A stretch of 5,451 nucleotides of DNA from an uncultured Clostridia bacterium (GCA_938049125.1 CALICR010000039.1:1-5451); one strand, 5' to 3'; positions 1 through 5,451 are shown, counted from the first letter of the stretch. Notes: generated by a model from the sequence alone, not told the origin. Program-made: numbers and translations.

Positions 1-845
1 CCATCGCCGACGCCACGACGCTGACCGAGGCCGGCTATGTGGGCGAGGACGTGGAGAACATCCTGCTCCGCCTCCTCCAGGCGGCGGACTTCGATGTCGA
101 GCGTGCCGAGCAGGGCATCATCTACATCGACGAGATGGATAAGATCGCCCGGAAGAGCGAGAACACCTCCATCACCCGCGACGTCTCCGGCGAGGGCGTC
201 CAGCAGGCGCTGCTGAAGATCGTCGAGGGGACCCTGGCCAACGTGCCGCCCCAGGGCGGCCGGAAGCACCCCCAGCAGGAATTCATCCAGATCGATACCC
301 ACAACATCCTCTTCATCTGCGGCGGCGCCTTCGACGGCCTCGACAAGATCATCGAGGCCCGGACGGACCGGAGCGCCATCGGTTTCGGCTCCGAGATCGC
401 CAGCCGCTCCGACCGGGACATCGGCAAGCTGTTCCGCCAGGTGCAGCCGGAGGACCTGCTGAAATTCGGCATCATTCCGGAGCTGGTGGGCCGCCTGCCG
501 GTCATCAGCTCCCTGGCGGACCTCAAGAAGGAGGAACTGATCCGCATCCTGACGGAGCCGAAGAACGCCCTCTGCAAGCAGTACCAGAAGCTGCTCAGCT
601 ACGACAAGGTGGACCTCGAGTTCACCCAGGGCGCACTGGAGGCCATCGCGGAGAAGGCCATTGCGCGCCGCATCGGCGCCCGCGGCCTGCGGGCCGTGGT
701 CGAGGGCCTGATGACCGGGATCATGTATGAGATCCCCTCGGACCCTAAGATCCGCAAGGTCGTCATCACCGAGGAATGCGTCAAGGACGGCACCGGTCCG
801 ACGGTGGTCCGCGTGGACGACAAGCCCGACGCACAGGTATCCTGA
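1..845 (+). CDS. clpX: ATP-dependent Clp protease ATP-binding subunit ClpX (3' part, 5' end outside window)
   Basis: AAA+ unfoldase that recognises tagged or misfolded proteins in the cytoplasm, unfolds them with ATP and threads them into the ClpP peptidase. The frame is open from base 1 (first full codon at 3) to TGA at 843-845, giving about 280 residues. The missing roughly 140 residues would carry the zinc-binding domain and Walker A, judged by the usual length of about 420. Visible motifs in order: pore loop GYVG (33-44), Walker B with Asp-Glu (129-134), second pore loop RDVSGEG (177-197), RKH loop (261-269), the ClpP-docking IGFG loop (378-389), arginine finger in VGRLP (Arg at 492-494) and sensor 2 GAR (Arg at 681-683). 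The intact IGF loop separates it from HslU and implies a ClpP partner. The GTG at 39 is internal and not the start. It is followed by a hairpin and then lon. Identification is secure. Confidence 0.97.
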   Translation, partial: IADATTLTEAGYVGEDVENILLRLLQAADFDVERAEQGIIYIDEMDKIARKSENTSITRDVSGEGVQQALLKIVEGTLANVPPQGGRKHPQQEFIQIDTHNILFICGGAFDGLDKIIEARTDRSAIGFGSEIASRSDRDIGKLFRQVQPEDLLKFGIIPELVGRLPVISSLADLKKEELIRILTEPKNALCKQYQKLLSYDKVDLEFTQGALEAIAEKAIARRIGARGLRAVVEGLMTGIMYEIPSDPKIRKVVITEECVKDGTGPTVVRVDDKPDAQVS

Positions 846-855
846 ACACAACATG

Positions 856-885
856 GGGAAGGGGGCCGGCTGTGCCCCCTTCTTT
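856..885 (+). terminator. Probable weak intrinsic terminator or attenuator after clpX
   Basis: A GC-rich hairpin begins 10 bp after the clpX stop. Its arms GAAGGGGGC (858-866) and GCCCCCTTC (874-882) pair perfectly over 9 bp, with two possible G-T pairs below, around a 7-nt loop (867-873). The downstream tract, TTCTTTGCT from 880, is only moderately T-rich. The stem is strong but the tail is imperfect, so partial termination with read-through into lon is as likely as full termination. Confidence 0.55.
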
Positions 886-895
886 GCTCAAAATC

Positions 896-928
896 GCCTG
901 CTTCGGGCAGGCCTGCGCCGCGGCGCAG
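896..928 (+). repeat. Tandem inverted repeats in the clpX-lon gap
   Basis: Two adjacent dyads lie between the clpX hairpin and the lon ribosome binding site. The first is GCCTGC (896-901) against GCAGGC (907-912) with a TTCGG loop. The second is a perfect 16-bp palindrome, CTGCGCCGCGGCGCAG (913-928). The palindrome GCAGGCCTGC (907-916) bridges them, so the arms can pair in alternative ways. The structures are seen directly. A role in lon expression (RNA structure or repressor site) is inference. I see no match to CIRCE or to the CtsR heptad repeat. I also see no convincing -35/-10 pair in this gap. Confidence 0.4.
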
Positions 929-945
929 CGGATGAGACCGAACTG

Positions 946-954
946 AGGAAGGAG
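946..954 (+). promoter_or_regulatory. Ribosome binding site of lon
   Basis: AGGAAGGAG ends 9 nt before ATG at 964. It decides the lon start. The same frame stays open upstream into the end of clpX, but that extension has no ribosome binding site and would encode residues unlike any Lon. Confidence 0.85.
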
Positions 955-963
955 CGAACCCAC

Positions 964-3390
964 ATGATTCCAATTCCATCATCCGAACGTATGCCGATCC
1001 TGGCTCTGCGGGGACTCGTGGTATTCCCCGGCATGACGCTGCATTTCGACGTGGGACGGGAGAAATCCATCCACGCCGTCGAAAAGGCGATGGCAGGAAA
1101 GCAGCAGATTTTTCTCGTCGCCCAGAAGGACATCCGGGTCGACGATCCCAAGGAGGAGGACCTCTTTGAGATCGGCACCGTCGCCACGGTGAAGCAGATT
1201 CTCCGGATGCCCTCGGACTCCATCCGCATCCTGGTGGAGGGCGAGTCCCGGGGCCGCATTATGGCCCTGCACCAGGACGAGCCGTTCCTCTACGGCCGCG
1301 TGGAGACGGTCCGGGACCTCGAATACGACGCCCAGCGCCCCCGGGTGGAGGCGCTGATCCGCCAGGCGCGCCAGCAGTTCCGCGACTTCCTGGACTTCTC
1401 CCAGAAGTCCGGCAAGGACCAGATGCTCCAGCTCCTGGCCTCGGATGACCCGGGCTTCACGGCGGACTACGTGGCCCAGAGCGCCACGTTCAACTACCAG
1501 GACAAGCAGCGGGTGCTGGAGCAGCTGCACCCCGTGCGGCGGCTCGACCTCTGCACCCGCCTCATGACCAAGGAGCTGGACGTGCTGCGCCTCGAGAGTG
1601 AGCTGTCCGACAAGGTCCAGGAGAGCATGAACCAGAACCAGCGGGACTATTTTCTGCGCGAGCAGATGAAGGTCATCCGCGACGAGCTGGGCGAGGAGGA
1701 CGAGAGCGGCGAGACCGCGGACTATGCCGATAAAATTCGGAAGCTGGGCCTCGACGAGGACGTGACGAAGAAGCTCCTCAAGGAGGTCTCCCGGCTGGAG
1801 AAGCAGCCCAGCGGCTCCTCGGAGGCGGCGGTGCTGCGCACCTACCTCGACACGGTGCTGGAGCTGCCCTGGAACACCCGCACTAAGGAGCGGGTGGACA
1901 TCAAGGCCGCCCGGAAAATCCTCGATGAGGACCACTTCGGCCTTGAGAAGGTCAAGGAGCGGGTGCTGGAGTTCCTGGCGGTGCGGAAGCTCTCGCCGGA
2001 GCTGCACGGCCAGATCCTCTGCCTGGTCGGCCCTCCGGGCGTCGGCAAGACCTCCGTGGCCATGAGCGTGGCCCGGAGCCTGAACCGCAAGCTGGCGCGC
2101 ATCTCCCTTGGCGGCGTCCACGACGAGGCGGAGATCCGCGGCCACCGCAAGACCTATATCGGCGCGATGCCGGGCCGCATCATGGCGGCCATCCAGCAGG
2201 CGGGCAGCAAAAACGCCCTGTTGCTGCTGGACGAGATCGACAAGATGGGCGCGGACTACCGCGGCGACCCCTCCTCGGCCCTGCTGGAGGTGCTGGACGC
2301 GGAGCAGAATTCGACGTTCCGCGACCACTATCTGGAAATTCCCTTTGACCTCTCGGAGTGCATCTTCATCACCACGGCCAACACCACGGACACCATCCCG
2401 CGCCCGCTGCTGGACCGCATGGACGTCATCGAGCTTGGCTCCTACACCGACGAGGAGAAGCTCCAGATCGCCAGGCAGCACCTGCTGCCGAAGCAGATGA
2501 AGCGCCACGGCATCGAGAAGCGCCGCCTCCGGGTGACGGACGACGCGCTGCGCGAGACCATCGCCTGCTACACCCGGGAGTCCGGCGTCCGGAACCTGGA
2601 GCGCGAGCTGGCGGGCCTCTGCCGCAAGACGGCACTGCTGCTCGTGGCGGACAATCCGCCGAAGCGGGTGACGGTGACGGGCAAGAACCTGGAGGAATTC
2701 CTCGGTGTGCGCCGCTTCCTGCCGGACGCGAAGCCGCTGACGGACCAGATCGGCCTCGTCACGGGCCTGGCCTGGACCTCCGTGGGCGGCGAGACCCTGG
2801 AGGTGGAGGTCAACGTCGTGGACGGCTCCGGTAAGCTGGAGCTGACGGGCAACCTCGGCAAGGTGATGACGGAGTCGGTCCAGGCGGCCATGAGCTACAT
2901 CCGCTCCCGGACGGAGCAGCTGCACATCGCCCCGGATTTCTACAAGACCAAGGACATCCACGTCCACTTCCCCGAGGGCGCGGTGCCCAAGGACGGCCCC
3001 TCGGCGGGCATCACGGTCTGCACGGCCATGGTGTCGGCGCTGACCGGCACGCCGGTCCGCCATGACATCGCCATGACCGGCGAAATTTCCATCCGGGGCC
3101 GGGTCCTGCCCATCGGCGGTCTGAAGGAGAAGACCATGGCCGCCCTGCGGCACGGCATCCGCACGGTCATCCTGCCCGAGGACAACCGCAAGGACCTGGA
3201 GGAGATCGATCAGACGGTGCGCCGGGCGCTGAATTTCATCCCGGTCCGCCATGTGGACCAGGTGCTGGAGGCGGCGCTGGAGCTTCCGGCCCAACCGCTG
3301 CCCGAGGCCGCCGCTGCACCGGAGAGCGCCGGCGCGCCCATGCCGGTGCCTGCGCCGAAGCGAGAGCGGAAGCCGGACCTCCGGCAGTAA
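964..3390 (+). CDS. lon: ATP-dependent serine protease Lon (LonA type)
   Basis: Cytoplasmic hexameric AAA+ protease that degrades misfolded and selected regulatory proteins. The 808 residues match the usual length for LonA of about 780-820. The N-terminal substrate-binding domain opens with MPILALRGLVVFPGM (residues 10-24) and runs to about 200, followed by a helical, charged linker. The ATPase domain shows Walker A GPPGVGKT (356-363), Walker B LLLDEID (420-426), a sensor-1 segment ITTANTTD, an arginine finger in LLDRM (Arg485) and sensor 2 Arg543 in SGVRN. The protease domain has the Ser-Lys dyad: Ser680 in PKDGPSAG and Lys723 in GGLKEK. Their 43-residue spacing is that of E. coli Lon. A soluble cytoplasmic form is expected, since no membrane segment is visible. 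The C-terminal 35 residues (774-808) form an Ala/Pro-rich tail ending in basic residues, absent from many Lons. It sits between clpX and engB, and its stop abuts the engB ribosome binding site. Confidence 0.98.
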   Translation: MIPIPSSERMPILALRGLVVFPGMTLHFDVGREKSIHAVEKAMAGKQQIFLVAQKDIRVDDPKEEDLFEIGTVATVKQILRMPSDSIRILVEGESRGRIMALHQDEPFLYGRVETVRDLEYDAQRPRVEALIRQARQQFRDFLDFSQKSGKDQMLQLLASDDPGFTADYVAQSATFNYQDKQRVLEQLHPVRRLDLCTRLMTKELDVLRLESELSDKVQESMNQNQRDYFLREQMKVIRDELGEEDESGETADYADKIRKLGLDEDVTKKLLKEVSRLEKQPSGSSEAAVLRTYLDTVLELPWNTRTKERVDIKAARKILDEDHFGLEKVKERVLEFLAVRKLSPELHGQILCLVGPPGVGKTSVAMSVARSLNRKLARISLGGVHDEAEIRGHRKTYIGAMPGRIMAAIQQAGSKNALLLLDEIDKMGADYRGDPSSALLEVLDAEQNSTFRDHYLEIPFDLSECIFITTANTTDTIPRPLLDRMDVIELGSYTDEEKLQIARQHLLPKQMKRHGIEKRRLRVTDDALRETIACYTRESGVRNLERELAGLCRKTALLLVADNPPKRVTVTGKNLEEFLGVRRFLPDAKPLTDQIGLVTGLAWTSVGGETLEVEVNVVDGSGKLELTGNLGKVMTESVQAAMSYIRSRTEQLHIAPDFYKTKDIHVHFPEGAVPKDGPSAGITVCTAMVSALTGTPVRHDIAMTGEISIRGRVLPIGGLKEKTMAALRHGIRTVILPEDNRKDLEEIDQTVRRALNFIPVRHVDQVLEAALELPAQPLPEAAAAPESAGAPMPVPAPKRERKPDLRQ

Positions 3391-3396
3391 GGAGGG
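3388..3396 (+). promoter_or_regulatory. engB ribosome binding site overlapping the lon stop codon
   Basis: The lon stop TAA (3388-3390) runs directly into GGAGGG (3391-3396), giving a full TAAGGAGG Shine-Dalgarno. The engB ATG follows at 3400, so the spacing is short at 4 nt from GGAGG. Ribosomes finishing lon cover this site, which suggests translational coupling. No promoter or terminator fits between the genes. Confidence 0.85.
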
Positions 3397-3399
3397 ACC

Positions 3400-3987
3400 A
3401 TGAATTTCCAAAAGGTCGAATTCGTGACCTCCGCCGCGGCCCCGGCGGACTTCCGCCGGGACGGACGGCCTCAGTTCGCCTTCGCAGGCAAGTCCAACGT
3501 GGGCAAATCCTCGGTCATCAACCGAATTTTACAGCGCAAAAACTTCGCCCGGGTCGGCGCGGCACCGGGCAAGACGGTCCATATCAACTATTTTCTCATC
3601 GATGAGACTGCCTACCTTGTGGACCTGCCGGGCTACGGCTTCGCCAAGGTCTCCAAGGCGGAGAAGGACCGCTGGGCGCGGCTCATGGAGCGCTATTTCC
3701 AGGAGCCGGACCTTATCACCCTCGGCGTCATGCTCGTGGACGCGCGTCACAAGCCGACGGCCAACGACATTGTCATGGCCGACTACTTCAAGCAGAGCGG
3801 CCGTCCCTTCGTCGTGGTGGCCAACAAGCTTGACAAGTGCAGGAAGAGCGAGATCGAGGGGAACCTTGCATGCATCCGGGCGACCCTGGGCCTGCCCGAG
3901 GACTGCCGCCTGATTCCCTTCTCAGCAGAAAAGGGGACGGGGCGCGACGAGCTTGTCCGTGTCCTCCTGGACGCCTGCGGCGAATAA
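3400..3987 (+). CDS. engB: Ribosome biogenesis GTPase EngB (YsxC/YihA family)
   Basis: TRAFAC-class GTPase, known in the family to be needed for late assembly of the 50S subunit and usually essential. The 195 residues match the family length. G1 is GKSNVGKS (30-37). The G2 region is APGKT with Thr59, followed by the family-typical HINYF. G3 is DLPG within VDLPGYGFAKV (74-84). G4 is NKLD (142-145) and G5 is SAEKG (175-179). The YGFAKV stretch after G3 and the WARLMERYF segment are hallmarks of EngB that set it apart from Era or Der. G4 reads N-K-x-D where many EngB proteins have T-K-x-D; both bind guanine. It is coupled to lon upstream and ends 6 bp before a strong terminator, so it closes this transcription unit. 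In Bacillus ysxC also follows lonA, which supports the assignment. Confidence 0.97.
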   Translation: MNFQKVEFVTSAAAPADFRRDGRPQFAFAGKSNVGKSSVINRILQRKNFARVGAAPGKTVHINYFLIDETAYLVDLPGYGFAKVSKAEKDRWARLMERYFQEPDLITLGVMLVDARHKPTANDIVMADYFKQSGRPFVVVANKLDKCRKSEIEGNLACIRATLGLPEDCRLIPFSAEKGTGRDELVRVLLDACGE

Positions 3988-3993
3988 CAAGAT

Positions 3994-4029
3994 ACGCGGA
4001 CGCGGTCCAAAGCCGTGTCCGCGTTTTTT
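3994..4029 (+). terminator. Intrinsic terminator of the lon-engB unit
   Basis: ACGCGGAC (3994-4001) pairs perfectly with GTCCGCGT (4017-4024). The stem extends inward to 13 bp with two G-T pairs around the loop CCAAA (4007-4011), and a run of six T follows (4024-4029). It starts 6 bp after the engB stop. Confidence 0.93.
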
Positions 4030-4073
4030 GTTGGGGAGGGAGGAGACTGCGTCCCGGGAGGCACATACCGCGC

Positions 4074-4106
4074 AAAAAAGCACCCATGCAGGGCATGGGT
4101 GCTTTT
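4074..4106 (-). terminator. Intrinsic terminator of the rplJL unit
   Basis: Read on minus, GCACCCATGC (4102-4093) pairs perfectly with GCATGGGTGC (4089-4080) around a 3-nt loop (4092-4090). The tail is six T (4079-4074), four of which can pair with the upstream A run. It lies 20 bp beyond the rplL stop. On plus, the same hairpin is followed by TTTT (4103-4106), so it may also act weakly as a backstop for engB transcripts. The remaining 4030-4073 holds nothing I recognise. Confidence 0.93.
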
Positions 4107-4126
4107 GCAGCAGCTTGAGAGATATC

Positions 4127-4498
4127 TTACTTGATCTCGCAGGTAGCGCCGACTTCCTTGAACTTCGCGGCCATGGCCTCGGCGTCGTCCTTGGAAATGC
4201 CTTCCTTCAGGGTCTTCGGAGCGTTGTCGACCAGCTCCTTGGCTTCCTTCAGGCCCAGGCCGGTAATCTCGCGGACGACCTTGATGACCTTGATCTTCTC
4301 GGCGCCGATCTCCTTCAGGACGACGTCGAACTCGGTCTTTTCTTCGACCTCAGCAGCGCCGGCGGCGGGAGCAGCAACAGCGGCAGCAGCGGCGGAAACG
4401 CCGAAGGTCTCTTCCAGAGCGTGAACAAGCTCAGCCAGCTCGAGGACGGTCAGGGACTTAACTTCTTCGATCATAGCATTGATTTTTTCGCTAGCCAT
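4127..4498 (-). CDS. rplL: 50S ribosomal protein L7/L12 (bL12)
   Basis: Multi-copy stalk protein of the large subunit. Its dimers hang on L10 and recruit and activate translation GTPases such as EF-Tu, EF-G and IF2. The 123 residues match the family. The N-terminal dimerisation and L10-binding domain spans about 1-33 (KINAMIEEVKSLTVLELAEL), followed by an Ala-rich hinge at about 36-50 and the globular C-terminal domain from about 54. That domain carries the factor-binding stretch KVIKVVREITGLGLKEAKELV (70-90). The ATG at 4498 is set by AGGAGG at 4512-4507, 8 nt upstream. It lies 37 bp after rplJ in the same transcription unit. It is followed by a terminator and the convergent engB; rpoB, the usual next gene, is not there. 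Confidence 0.98.
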   Translation of the reverse strand: MASEKINAMIEEVKSLTVLELAELVHALEETFGVSAAAAAVAAPAAGAAEVEEKTEFDVVLKEIGAEKIKVIKVVREITGLGLKEAKELVDNAPKTLKEGISKDDAEAMAAKFKEVGATCEIK

Positions 4499-4535
4499 TT
4501 TAAGTTCCTCCTAGTTGAAGTAATGTTGAAATAAA

Positions 4536-5063
4536 TTATTCGGCAGCTTCTTCGGCTGTGGGGGCGCCGCCCTTCTGCTGGCAGATCTGATCCAGCACGA
4601 AGGCCAGGCTGGTGATGGGAGCCAAGAAGGTTCCGAGCACCTGGGCAACGAGTGCGTTCTTGGAAGGCAGTTCGCCGAAGGACTTCAGTTCGTCAACAGA
4701 CAGAACCTTTCCTTCCACGAAGCCGCCCTTGATCTTCAGAACGTCCTTGTTCTTCTTGGCAAACTCGCAGACGATGCGGGCGGGAGCGATGGGGTCCTCG
4801 GTGGTGACGGCCATGGAAGTCGTACCGTTCAGAAGCTCGTCGAACTCGGTGTAGCCGGCGTCACGGGAAGCCAGACGGGTCAGCGTGTTCTTCACGACGC
4901 TGTAGTGGACGCCTGCCTCACGGAACTGCTTGCGGAGCTCGGTGTCCTGCGCGACGGTGATGCCGCTGTAGTCCACGAACACGACGGAAGTCGCACCCTG
5001 AATCTTGGAAGTCAGATCTTCCACGATTGCCTTTTTGCTTTCAAGTACCTTTGCGTTGGGCAT
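4536..5063 (-). CDS. rplJ: 50S ribosomal protein L10 (uL10)
   Basis: Base of the ribosomal stalk: it binds 23S rRNA near the GTPase-associated centre and carries L7/L12 dimers on its C-terminal helix. As a free L10(L12)n complex it represses its own operon by binding the leader RNA. The 175 residues are in the normal range. The N-terminal domain (about 1-130) shows VVFVDYSGITVAQDTELRK (27-45) and VVKNTL (56-61). The C-terminal L12-binding helix falls around 138-163 (LVAQVLGTFLAPITSLAFVL), followed by a short tail rich in Ala and Glu. I chose ATG at 5063 because GGAGGTGA ends 5 nt before it. An in-frame TTG at 5078 would lie on that ribosome binding site and is rejected. The gene is preceded by the L10 leader and attenuator and followed by rplL. 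Confidence 0.97.
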   Translation of the reverse strand: MPNAKVLESKKAIVEDLTSKIQGATSVVFVDYSGITVAQDTELRKQFREAGVHYSVVKNTLTRLASRDAGYTEFDELLNGTTSMAVTTEDPIAPARIVCEFAKKNKDVLKIKGGFVEGKVLSVDELKSFGELPSKNALVAQVLGTFLAPITSLAFVLDQICQQKGGAPTAEEAAE

Positions 5064-5068
5064 TAGGT

Positions 5069-5076
5069 TCACCTCC
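5069..5076 (-). promoter_or_regulatory. Ribosome binding site of rplJ
   Basis: GGAGGTGA (5076-5069 on minus) is a full match to the 16S tail and lies 5 nt before ATG at 5063. It fixes that start over an in-frame TTG five codons upstream. The U-rich tail of the attenuator ends at the base just before it. Confidence 0.9.
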
Positions 5077-5114
5077 AAATAAAGAATGTCCTCGTGCCAA
5101 AGGACACGAGGACA
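5077..5114 (-). terminator. Attenuator terminator in the rplJ leader
   Basis: On minus, TGTCCTCGTG (5114-5105) pairs perfectly with CACGAGGACA (5096-5087) over 10 bp with an 8-nt loop. TTCTTTATTT (5086-5077) follows directly. It lies inside the leader, between promoter and rplJ, so it can only be a conditional stop. The tail is interrupted by a C and an A, so termination may be incomplete. In B. subtilis the rplJL leader is known to be controlled by transcription attenuation. Confidence 0.82.
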
Positions 5115-5144
5115 CTGAATGAAGCATCATTGAGCGTCGCCTCG
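5107..5144 (-). promoter_or_regulatory. Candidate antiterminator in the rplJ leader
   Basis: An alternative fold on minus pairs CGAG (5144-5141) with CTCG (5110-5107) and GACGCT (5138-5133) with AGTGTC (5116-5111, one G-T). AATGA (5131-5127) pairs with TCATT (5122-5118) around the loop TGCT. In all it has 15 pairs, with a 2-nt bulge and one C-C mismatch. It would take up eight bases of the 5' arm of the terminator, and its own 5' arm overlaps the conserved L10-site block. The two folds exclude each other, as expected of an antiterminator. The pairing is read from the sequence; the function is inferred. Confidence 0.55.
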
Positions 5145-5186
5145 GCAGGATTTCCGGTCCGAAGACCAACCTGCTGTCTTTGGCAG
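5140..5186 (-). ncRNA. L10 (rplJ) leader, L10(L12)n-binding RNA
   Basis: This is a cis-acting element upstream of rplJ. It has the two conserved blocks I associate with the ribosomal protein L10 leader family: CTGCCAAAGACAGCAGG (5186-5170) and CCTGCCGAGG (5149-5140). GCAGG (5174-5170) pairs with CCTGC (5149-5145). Inside sits a hairpin GGTC-TTCG-GACC (5167-5156) closed by a stable C(UUCG)G loop. The element mimics the L10 site on 23S rRNA, so surplus L10 bound here would hold CCTGCCGAGG away from the antiterminator and favour termination. I recognise the family by motif and position and have not run a covariance search. Confidence 0.85.
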
Positions 5187-5193
5187 CCAGATT

Positions 5194-5222
5194 ATTCTAA
5201 CAAAATCCCTGACAAATGTCAA
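5194..5222 (-). promoter_or_regulatory. Sigma-A promoter of rplJL
   Basis: On minus, TTGACA (5222-5217) is separated by exactly 17 nt from TAGAAT (5199-5194). The -35 is perfect and the -10 has one mismatch. The DNA just upstream (5223-5235) is AT-rich and could act as an UP element. Transcription would start near 5187-5188, right at the L10 site. It begins 19 bp after the rplA stop. I see no terminator between rplA and this promoter, so read-through from the upstream rplA transcript is also likely. Confidence 0.87.
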
Positions 5223-5241
5223 GAATTATTTTGATGACCGA

Positions 5242-5451
5242 TCAATATTTGCTGGTATTGACCTTGACGCCGGGGCCCATGGTGGAGGCGACGACGCAGC
5301 TCCGGATATACTGGCCCTTGGCAGCCGCGGGCTTGGCCTTCACGACGGCGCCGATCAGGGTGTTCATGTTCTCGGTCAGCTTTTCGGGACCGAAGGACAC
5401 CTTGCCGATGGGGCAGTGGATGATGTTGGTCTTGTCGAGACGGTACTCGAT
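5242..5451 (-). CDS. rplA: 50S ribosomal protein L1 (uL1), C-terminal part
   Basis: L1 forms the mobile stalk next to the ribosomal E site and, in many bacteria, represses its own operon. The window holds the last 69 codons, ending in TGA (5244-5242). The start lies beyond 5451, and the full protein is usually about 230 residues. Visible and typical of L1 are VEYR-like IEYRLDKTNIIHCPIGK at the start of the fragment, FGPEKLTENMNTLIGAV in the middle, the KPAAAKGQYIRS segment, and the near-terminal block STMGPGVKVNTSKY. Its position ahead of rplJL agrees with the common rplK-rplA-rplJ-rplL order. Confidence 0.96.
   Translation of the reverse strand: MEYRLDKTNIIHCPIGKVSFGPEKLTENMNTLIGAVVKAKPAAAKGQYIRSCVVASTMGPGVKVNTSKY

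Noticed and set aside
122..577. A minus-strand frame opposite clpX
   Set aside because: It is rich in Ser, Arg and Pro, resembles nothing I know, and is covered by highly conserved ClpX on plus.
727..963. An in-frame upstream extension of lon into clpX
   Set aside because: It overlaps the clpX coding sequence and has no ribosome binding site. The residues do not resemble Lon, whereas ATG at 964 has a good site.
846..963. Heat-shock operator (CIRCE or CtsR site) before lon
   Set aside because: Neither the CIRCE dyad nor the CtsR heptad repeat can be found in this gap. The palindrome at 913-928 is different in sequence and spacing.
979..3411. An 810-codon stop-free frame on minus opposite lon
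   Set aside because: It mirrors lon almost exactly and reads as repetitive Arg, Leu, His, Gln and Gly-rich sequence. This is a codon-bias shadow of a high-GC gene. lon has all its catalytic motifs.
3953..4534. A 193-codon plus-strand frame running from the end of engB across rplL
   Set aside because: It crosses two strong terminators and is antisense to rplL, whose identity is certain. Its Leu/Gly/Ser-rich sequence is a shadow.
5064..5078. TTG at 5078 as the rplJ start
   Set aside because: It would lie in the Shine-Dalgarno region itself. MPNAKV from 5063 is a typical L10 start with a well-spaced site.
1..5451. A novel defence, mobile or biosynthetic system
   Set aside because: Every coding region is a recognised core gene and the gaps are short. 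There are no direct repeats, transposase, integrase or attachment sites.

Overview
The window is a stretch of core housekeeping genes, apparently from a high-GC member of the Bacillota (class Clostridia, possibly Oscillospirales). The assignment rests on four things: the clpX-lon-engB gene order, the protein styles, strong AGGAGG-type ribosome binding sites, and an L10-type leader with a Bacillus-like attenuator. I cannot name a genus from the sequence alone.

The left part (1-3987) lies on the plus strand. It holds the 3' two thirds of clpX, then a 118-bp gap rich in hairpins, then a complete lon, then a complete engB (ysxC/yihA). engB starts 9 bp after the lon stop, and its Shine-Dalgarno touches that stop, so the two are probably co-transcribed and translationally coupled. 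ClpX (the ClpP unfoldase) and Lon are the two ATP-dependent protein quality-control machines; EngB is a GTPase for 50S subunit assembly.

The middle (3988-4126) is a convergent junction with two strong intrinsic terminators, one for engB on plus and one for rplL on minus.

The right part (4127-5451) lies on the minus strand, read in the order rplA (3' end only), regulatory region, rplJ, rplL. The regulatory region (5064-5241) has a near-consensus sigma-A promoter (TTGACA-17-TAGAAT), an L10-binding leader, a candidate antiterminator and an intrinsic terminator whose U-rich tail abuts the rplJ Shine-Dalgarno. Together these fit feedback attenuation of rplJL by the L10(L12)n complex. rplL is followed by a terminator and the convergent engB, not by rpoB, which is the main departure from textbook gene order.

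I see no mobile element, CRISPR array, tRNA, rRNA or novel system here. The points most worth a second look are RNA-level: the three-way switch ahead of rplJ and the hairpin cluster between clpX and lon.
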